Part shown: positions 14,363 through 19,466 of the stretch, piece after piece
Numbering within the stretch: position 1 is the first letter of the stretch
How the letters are laid out: each line of letters starts with the position of its first letter
Notes under the pieces: generated by a model
What the model was told of the DNA's origin: nothing
What the model saw: the letters and a program-made list of their open reading frames with translations, nothing else
Databases searched by the model: none
Assembly: GCA_009699645.1 (NCBI GenBank)
Contig: WLNU01000010.1
Location: 1-19,466, forward strand
Origin: Actinomycetota bacterium
GTDB lineage: Bacteria > Actinomycetota > Actinomycetes > Nanopelagicales > Nanopelagicaceae
Direction of reading: 5' to 3'
Length of the DNA: 19,466 nt
Translations under genes and position numbers: made by a program

Positions 14363-16342
14363 ATGAATGTGAATCAAAGCCCGCTGCCTCTAGTTGAACT
14401 CGTCGCGCGTTCAAAGAAAATCGGCGCCGATCAGTCTTTAGTTGTATATGGCGGAGGTAACACCTCAAGTAAAGGTGAAATCCTTGATCATTTAGGTCGA
14501 ACACATCAAGTAATGTGGGTTAAAGGTTCAGGTTCGGACATGATGTACGGCGGAGAGCGAGATTATCCAGCGCTGTATTTAGATGATTTGCGCCAGTTGA
14601 TTTCATTTGATGATTTAGATGATGACACCATGGTTGATTACGTAACGCGCGCATTAGTTGACCCGACCTCTCGCCGCCCATCCATTGAAACTCTGTTACA
14701 TGCATTTTTGCCTGCCAAACACATCGATCACGTACATGCCGATGCCATTTGCGCCCTTACAAATCATCCCGGTGGTGCAAAGGCTGTAGCAGATGCCTTG
14801 GGTAATGGTTTTGAGTATGTCGATTGGATGCTCCCTGGTTTTACGCTCTCAAAAATCGTTTCTAAACTCAAAGATGCCGAAGGCATTGTCTTAGCCCACC
14901 ACGGATTAGTGGTGTGGGATGAGTCGAGTGAAAAGTGTTTAGAAAAGACACACTTAGCTGTCGCCAAGGCCGATAGATTTTTGGATTCACTCAGCGTTAA
15001 GCCTGCTGCCGCCTTCGATCATGGAGATATGCCACAGAGTGAGCTCAATGAACTGCTCTTGCAACTTCGAAAGAAGTTAGGGAAAAAACAGATTCTTCGT
15101 ACAGATCGCCGTTTGCAGCAGATTGCATCACGAAAGGATTGCGCAACCGTAGTTGCAGCTTCGGCATCTAGCGCCGACCATATGTTGCGGATTAGACCTA
15201 AATCGGCATTAATCGATATCAGTGTGCCAGCGGAGTCAATTGAGAGCTATCAAAACGACTACGCACAATACTTTGAGAGAAATAAGGCGAATATACAACC
15301 TGGCTACTCAAGCCATGGAAATGATCCCAAAGTTCTCCTTGTGCCAAAAGTTGGAGCAATTACCACCGGTAACTCCTTAAATGAGAGTTTGATGCTTGCC
15401 GATATTGCTTTCCACACACACAGTGTGGCTGCACGAGTAATTGATTCATTCGGTGAAGCTGACACGATTCCAGAGTCAGAGATATTTGGCTTTGATTACT
15501 GGCCAATGGAGCTCTTCAAATTGGCATCAAAGCCGGCTCCGGCAAAGTTTGCAGGTTCAATCTACGTTGTAACGGGTGCTGGAAGTGGAATTGGAAGAGG
15601 CATTGCACTTGAGCTTGCTCGTTTAGGAGCTAGCCTAACTTTGGCAGACCTGGATGAGAAAGGCTTAGAAGAGGTTGCGAGTGTTTTTAAAGAGAAAAAA
15701 TTCCTTGAGCCTTTGTTAATTGCCGGAGATCAATCCAAGGAGGACGTCGTTTCAAAAACTCTTAATGAAACCATTGCCCAATTTGGTGGATTAGATGGCG
15801 TAGTTATTAATGCAGGTATTGGCGTATCAGATAATTTAGAGGATTTAACTCTCGAGAAATTTCGCACAGGCTTAGATATAAATCTCACTAGTGCCTTTTT
15901 AATGACTAAGGGAGCTATGCAGATTTTGCGCAAGCAGGGGTTAGGTGGATCAATTGTTTACATCGCAAGCAAAAACGCCTTTGCTCCAGGTGCTGGCTTC
16001 GGCGGATACTCAGTAACTAAAGCTGGAATGCTCCAGTTGATGCGTATTGCAGCCCTTGAAGGTGGATCAGTTGGTATTCGCGCAAATGCAATTAACCCTG
16101 ATGCCGTCTTTGATAACAGTAAGTTGTGGGAGGGCGGTATACGTGCGCAACGCGCCGCCGCGCATGGCGTAGCGCCAGAAGAGCTTGAGGATTTTTATGC
16201 ATCTCGAAATCTTCTCAAAGTCCGGGTACAGACCGTCGATGTTGCCCACTCAGTTGCATTTCTTCTCTCGGATGAATCATCACGAACAACTGGAGCAGTC
16301 ATTGCAGTTGATGGGGGAGTCTCAGCAGCTTTTCCACGTTAA
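14363..16342 (+). CDS. Bifunctional class II aldolase / short-chain dehydrogenase (RhaD-SDR fusion type)
   Basis: A 659-residue two-domain enzyme. The N-terminal class II (zinc) aldolase domain has the phosphate-binding YGGGNTSS (29-36) and KGSGSDM, E109 in SIETLLHAFLP, and the metal histidines H123/H125 in DHVHAD and H179/H180 in LAHHG. The C-terminal SDR domain starts near residue 398 with TGAGSGIG (404-411) and has catalytic S536, Y549 and K553 at the standard spacing. Fusions of this kind (COG3347, rhamnulose-1-phosphate aldolase/dehydrogenase) cleave a ketose 1-phosphate to DHAP and an aldehyde that the second domain oxidises or reduces. With no rhamnose isomerase or rhamnulokinase nearby, another ketose is likely. 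The ATG at 14363 has only a weak purine stretch (AGAAAG) upstream. Confidence 0.92.
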   Translation: MNVNQSPLPLVELVARSKKIGADQSLVVYGGGNTSSKGEILDHLGRTHQVMWVKGSGSDMMYGGERDYPALYLDDLRQLISFDDLDDDTMVDYVTRALVDPTSRRPSIETLLHAFLPAKHIDHVHADAICALTNHPGGAKAVADALGNGFEYVDWMLPGFTLSKIVSKLKDAEGIVLAHHGLVVWDESSEKCLEKTHLAVAKADRFLDSLSVKPAAAFDHGDMPQSELNELLLQLRKKLGKKQILRTDRRLQQIASRKDCATVVAASASSADHMLRIRPKSALIDISVPAESIESYQNDYAQYFERNKANIQPGYSSHGNDPKVLLVPKVGAITTGNSLNESLMLADIAFHTHSVAARVIDSFGEADTIPESEIFGFDYWPMELFKLASKPAPAKFAGSIYVVTGAGSGIGRGIALELARLGASLTLADLDEKGLEEVASVFKEKKFLEPLLIAGDQSKEDVVSKTLNETIAQFGGLDGVVINAGIGVSDNLEDLTLEKFRTGLDINLTSAFLMTKGAMQILRKQGLGGSIVYIASKNAFAPGAGFGGYSVTKAGMLQLMRIAALEGGSVGIRANAINPDAVFDNSKLWEGGIRAQRAAAHGVAPEELEDFYASRNLLKVRVQTVDVAHSVAFLLSDESSRTTGAVIAVDGGVSAAFPR

Positions 16343-16373
16343 AGACGGAGCTTCTGGCCGAGTTTAAGGTCTC

Positions 16374-17756
16374 TTAGCTTCCAGGGCTCACCGTCGACAT
16401 ATTGAAATCTTTAATAACCAGTGCTGGCGTTGCCATATTAAATACATCACCGGCCCATTCACGCGGTTGAGTCCACTCCGTTGCACCGGCATGCACAATC
16501 CGAGAGAGGGCTGAAACCGGCGAATCATTCCAACGGAAGTTATTGGTGGCACCAACAACTTCGCCGCCTTTAACGTGATAGACACCATCGCGAGTTAAGC
16601 CTGTAAGTAGAAGCGAGTTTGGATCAACCATACGGATGTACCAGAAGGTTGTAAGAAGTAGCCCGTTATCAACTTTCTTCACTAAATCCTCGTGCGTGCC
16701 AGTTCCGCCATCAACGCTAATAACTGCATTATCGCCCATAGGGGTGAAGTCGAGCTTTGTTAAGGCAGCAGTTGCACGTGTTTGGATCAAGGATTGCAAG
16801 GTGCCATCTTTAAACCAATTTACGCGCTTGATTGCTTGGCCATTATCGAAGACAGATGAAAATGGAGAGCTTACAGCCGTTGCAACAAAGTTGGCTGCTG
16901 GCAACTGCTTGTAATCAGGATCGGTAAAGAACTGGAAACCCACGTTTGAGAGTTTTTCTCCTACGCGAGTTCCGCCGCCTTTTTTAGAAAAGACTGATTG
17001 GCCTTCATGAGCATCGCGCGCCGCAGATACCCACATCATGTAGATAAATAAATCGGCAACTGAACCTGATGGTAGAACCGTGTCATAGCGACCTGCAGGC
17101 AGATCTACTTTTCTACCCTGCCAGGTTAAGCGCTGGCGTATCTGGGCATCGATGGATGCAACTGATACATCTTTAAAGTCGCGGGTTTCAACTCCATTCC
17201 AAGTTGAGCGCGTACGGTCGTGGGACTTGCCAGTCATCTCTACGCGACCAACGGGGGCATCTTTGCGAAGACGCAGTCCACCCTTTGATCCAATCCATGT
17301 TGTCTCACTTGTGTGTTCGGCATAACCAAAGAGTTCGATTGCATCGGCAACTGATCGCGAAAACATATCGCCAAGGGCTGGTGCAAATGTAGAAAATACC
17401 TCTGGGCCAGTAGGAACGTGGGGAGCGCTCCAATCACCAATAGAGAGATTGGTAGCAAGGGGTGCGAAATCTTCAGCTGCCCCGGCCGCCTTTGCCGCAG
17501 CAACTGCCTCGCCAAGAATCGTTGGAATATCGGCCAGAGTTACATCGGTTCGAGTAACTCCACCCGATGCCATACCGGCGGCGGTTGCAACAAATGCAAT
17601 CACTGTTACGTTGCGCTCTTGAATAACACCATTAGTTGTTAATGTGCTGCCGGCCCAACGCAAGTTAGCTTGCGTTTTATCCTTTACAACAACGATGCAG
17701 TCATCGCATGTGGCACTAGATGTAATCTTTTCAATAAGATCTTGAGCAGAGATCAT
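16374..17756 (-). CDS. tldE: TldE/PmbA metalloprotease subunit
   Basis: Non-catalytic partner of TldD, 460 residues, one half of the TldD/TldE heterodimer that degrades or trims unfolded peptides (known in E. coli for microcin B17 maturation and CcdA breakdown). The C-terminal half shows the family pattern, including LPAGRYDTVLPSGSVADLF, the position where TldD has its HExxxH; no such metal motif is present, as expected for TldE. Its ATG at 17756 overlaps the tldD stop as ATGA, so the subunits are translated together. It converges with the aldolase-SDR gene, 31 bp apart, with no clear terminator between them. Length is close to the usual 450 residues. Confidence 0.92.
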   Translation of the reverse strand: MISAQDLIEKITSSATCDDCIVVVKDKTQANLRWAGSTLTTNGVIQERNVTVIAFVATAAGMASGGVTRTDVTLADIPTILGEAVAAAKAAGAAEDFAPLATNLSIGDWSAPHVPTGPEVFSTFAPALGDMFSRSVADAIELFGYAEHTSETTWIGSKGGLRLRKDAPVGRVEMTGKSHDRTRSTWNGVETRDFKDVSVASIDAQIRQRLTWQGRKVDLPAGRYDTVLPSGSVADLFIYMMWVSAARDAHEGQSVFSKKGGGTRVGEKLSNVGFQFFTDPDYKQLPAANFVATAVSSPFSSVFDNGQAIKRVNWFKDGTLQSLIQTRATAALTKLDFTPMGDNAVISVDGGTGTHEDLVKKVDNGLLLTTFWYIRMVDPNSLLLTGLTRDGVYHVKGGEVVGATNNFRWNDSPVSALSRIVHAGATEWTQPREWAGDVFNMATPALVIKDFNMSTVSPGS

Positions 17757-19255
17757 TTGCCAGCCTCCGCAACGGTATTAAGGATATTTACTTTGTCGAA
17801 TATCGCCGCCGGGCAGCCATGGCTTACGGCTGCAACTTGGCCGGGTTGGGCCTTTCCGCAGTTAAAGGCGCCACCTAATACATAGGTAGATGGCCCGCCA
17901 ACAACCTTCATAGAGCCCCAAAAATCAGTCGTTGTTGCTTGGTAGGCAACGTCTTTTAGCTGGCCGATGATTTTCCCATTTTTAACTCGGTGGAACTGCT
18001 GGCCGGTAAATTGAAAGTTATAGCGCTGCATATCGATAGACCAGGACTTATCGCCCTTAATGATGATGCCATCCTCCATCGATGAAACCATCTCATCATA
18101 AGTTGGTCCAGTTGGATTTGCAGCCAATGAGACATTGGGCATGCGTTGGATTGGAACGTGAGCGGGGGAGTCAGAGTAGGCGCAGCCATTACTGCGATCT
18201 CGGTTAACGCGGGCGGCGATGCGACGATCGAGCTGATATCCGACTAGTACACCATCTTTAATGATGTCCCATTTTTGTGCAGCAACACCCTCATCATCGA
18301 AGGCGACAGTGCTCAAACCGTGGGCAGTGTTTCGATCACCCGTAACGTTCATGAGCGCAGAGCCATACTTGAGGGTATTTAACTTATCGGGTGTAGCAAA
18401 TGATGTGCCGGCATAGTTTGCTTCATAACCAATCGCACGATCTAACTCTGTGGCATGTCCAATTGACTCGTGGATTGTTAGCCAGAGGTTAGATGGATGC
18501 ACCAGTACGTCATACCGACCAGGTTCAACTGAAGGCGATAGAGTTTTTTCGGCCAATAATGTAGGAAGCTCTGCAATCTCAGCATCCCAGTTCCAGTGTG
18601 TATTGCCCATCCACTCCCAACCAAAGCCGGCAGGCTGAGCCAAAGTACGCATAGATTCAAAGCCATTAGCACCGATGGAGATCGCTTCAATCTGAGTCTG
18701 AATACGCACACGCTGCTGTGTAGTACTTGTGCCGTAAGAATCGGCATAGTGCTTCTGCTCCTTAACATACATAGTATGGGCAGATGTGTGATTAACGCTT
18801 CCGTGCTTTAACAACTCATTACTTAAATGCGCTAGGCGATCTTTTTTATCAGAATCTGAGATTGAAAATGGATCGATTTCATATTCGGATACCCATGTTT
18901 GATGTGCATAGATAGGCTCGCTCACAAGGGATACAAGCTCAGTCGAAAGTGGTTTAGAGGTCTTAGCCATCGCAACTGCAGTAAGCGCTAACTTCTTGGC
19001 CGTTGCAACTGAGATCTCGGGAGATGATGCAAAGCCCCAAGCACCATCAACGATTACCCGAACGCCAAGACCGGCAAGAGTTTCATCACTTTGAGTCTCA
19101 GGTTTTGCATCACGCAGTGAAAGCAGGCCAGTGCGCGTGCGTTCAATGCGAACATCAACATGGGATGCACCAGCAGCTTGTGCTGCGCCAATCGCGGCAT
19201 CTGTGACGGCCGATAGTGGAAGTGCTAAGAAATCTGCATCTACATTTTTTCTCAC
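17753..19255 (-). CDS. tldD: TldD metalloprotease, catalytic subunit
   Basis: Zinc metallopeptidase of 500 residues, catalytic half of TldD/TldE. The metal motif is HESIGH with H262, E263 and H267, and a cysteine that can serve as the third ligand is in the C-terminal FNCGK. The family's AGTSFA and VAFDDEGV stretches follow the motif. Substrates are unfolded or ribosomally made peptides; no peptide-maturation genes are next to it here. The GTG at 19255 is placed by a TAGGGT -10 box ending six bases upstream, so the message is probably leaderless. It overlaps tldE by four bases and is divergent from the HU-like gene. Confidence 0.94.
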   Translation of the reverse strand: MRKNVDADFLALPLSAVTDAAIGAAQAAGASHVDVRIERTRTGLLSLRDAKPETQSDETLAGLGVRVIVDGAWGFASSPEISVATAKKLALTAVAMAKTSKPLSTELVSLVSEPIYAHQTWVSEYEIDPFSISDSDKKDRLAHLSNELLKHGSVNHTSAHTMYVKEQKHYADSYGTSTTQQRVRIQTQIEAISIGANGFESMRTLAQPAGFGWEWMGNTHWNWDAEIAELPTLLAEKTLSPSVEPGRYDVLVHPSNLWLTIHESIGHATELDRAIGYEANYAGTSFATPDKLNTLKYGSALMNVTGDRNTAHGLSTVAFDDEGVAAQKWDIIKDGVLVGYQLDRRIAARVNRDRSNGCAYSDSPAHVPIQRMPNVSLAANPTGPTYDEMVSSMEDGIIIKGDKSWSIDMQRYNFQFTGQQFHRVKNGKIIGQLKDVAYQATTTDFWGSMKVVGGPSTYVLGGAFNCGKAQPGQVAAVSHGCPAAIFDKVNILNTVAEAGK

Positions 19256-19261
19256 TCCCGA

Positions 19262-19291
19262 ACCCTATTGCTCACTCGGGATAGATGCCAA
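19262..19291 (-). promoter_or_regulatory. Leaderless promoter of tldD-tldE
   Basis: On the minus strand TTGGCA (19291-19286), an 18-bp spacer and TAGGGT (19267-19262) lead to a start at the first base of the GTG at 19255. The -35 matches consensus at five of six positions. Confidence 0.55.
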
Positions 19292-19303
19292 GGAGATCTC
19301 TAA

Positions 19304-19330
19304 CGCCGCTTTTTTGAGCTCAAAGCGGCG
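19304..19330. repeat. Perfect GC-rich inverted repeat between tldD and the HU-like gene
   Basis: CGCCGCTTT (19304-19312) and AAAGCGGCG (19322-19330) form a perfect 9-bp stem around a 9-base loop. The centre also contains the self-complementary TTTGAGCTCAAA, so two foldings compete. There is no T tract on either side, and it lies upstream of both flanking genes, so a terminator is unlikely. Two weaker overlapping repeats follow: AACCAC/GTGGTT (19354-19375) and AAATCA/TGATTT (19362-19386). Confidence 0.75.
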
Positions 19331-19411
19331 ATAATTGGATAAATAGATCGAAAAACCACCCAAATCAGCGTGGTTGAGCGTGATTTAGGCTCTTTTGCTG
19401 GCAGGATTCAT

Positions 19412-19438
19412 TATGTTAACTTCAACTAAGTACTGGAG
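19412..19438 (+). promoter_or_regulatory. Possible -10 box and ribosome binding site of the HU-like gene
   Basis: TATGTT (19412-19417) would start transcription near 19424, and GGAG (19435-19438) is a ribosome binding site eight bases before the ATG at 19447. No well-spaced -35 is visible. Confidence 0.35.
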
Positions 19439-19446
19439 AGTTCACA

Positions 19447-19466
19447 ATGAATAAGAAAGAAATCAC
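19447..19466 (+). CDS. Start of a probable HU-family DNA-binding protein, cut by the window edge
   Basis: Only the first six codons are inside the window, reading MNKKEI. Bacterial HU proteins commonly begin MNKxEL or similar, and the GGAG ribosome binding site eight bases upstream supports a real start. The identification rests on six residues and context, so it is tentative. Confidence 0.5.

Noticed and set aside
19304..19330. Hairpin as an intrinsic terminator
   Set aside because: No T tract on either strand, and both neighbouring genes are transcribed away from it.
1..19466. CRISPR arrays, insertion sequences, prophage or toxin-antitoxin genes
   Set aside because: I looked for regular repeat-spacer units, transposase motifs and terminal inverted repeats and saw none; gene packing and style are uniform throughout.

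Overview
The window looks like chromosome of a streamlined, moderate-to-low-GC actinobacterium. The low GC (below half by eye), very short intergenic gaps, frequent GTG/TTG starts, actinobacterial-looking protein sequences, a TldD/TldE pair, a start of an HU-like gene and several promoters that fit leaderless transcription would all suit the freshwater acI/Nanopelagicales type. This lineage call is an inference from style; no rRNA, tRNA or marker gene in the window proves it. There is no mobile element, integrase, CRISPR array or RNA gene that I can see.

Layout. 1-437 (-): start of a short-chain dehydrogenase, cut by the window edge. 483-1679 (+): CynX/NimT-like MFS transporter. 1750-2586 (+): undecaprenyl-diphosphatase UppP. 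2632-3714 (+): divergent D-Ala-D-Ala-ligase-like ATP-grasp enzyme. 3723-10369 (-): a seven-gene operon, read from the right, of a Tat-type lipoprotein solute-binding protein, two MalF/MalG-type permeases, a 95-residue membrane protein, two different MalK-like ATPases and a divergent triosephosphate-isomerase homologue. 10558-11528 (+): RpiB-family isomerase overlapping a DJ-1/PfpI protein. 11554-14237 (-): PfkB kinase, DhaK, DhaL. 14363-16342 (+): class II aldolase fused to a short-chain dehydrogenase. 16374-19255 (-): TldD and TldE. 19447-19466 (+): first codons of a probable HU gene.

The centre of the window (3723-16342) reads as one carbon-uptake and catabolism locus. The importer has the gene set of the rhizobial GlpSTPQUV glycerol/polyol transporter (binding protein, two permeases, small membrane protein, two ATPases). 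The enzymes are the combination known from erythritol/threitol breakdown in Brucella and Mycobacterium smegmatis: a DhaK/DhaL-type ketose kinase, a TIM-like isomerase and an RpiB-like isomerase, which together can take an erythrulose to D-erythrose 4-phosphate. A second, divergently transcribed branch (PfkB kinase, DhaK/DhaL and aldolase-dehydrogenase fusion) suggests phosphorylation and retro-aldol cleavage of a further ketose, giving DHAP plus an aldehyde. The actual substrate is not readable from sequence. No transcriptional regulator lies inside the locus.

Two features stand out. The two importer ATPases carry complementary motif defects that predict a heterodimer with one consensus and one degenerate ATP site, a pattern best known from asymmetric exporters. 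A perfect 15-bp stem followed by a T tract sits right after the binding-protein gene and probably sets its excess over the permeases.
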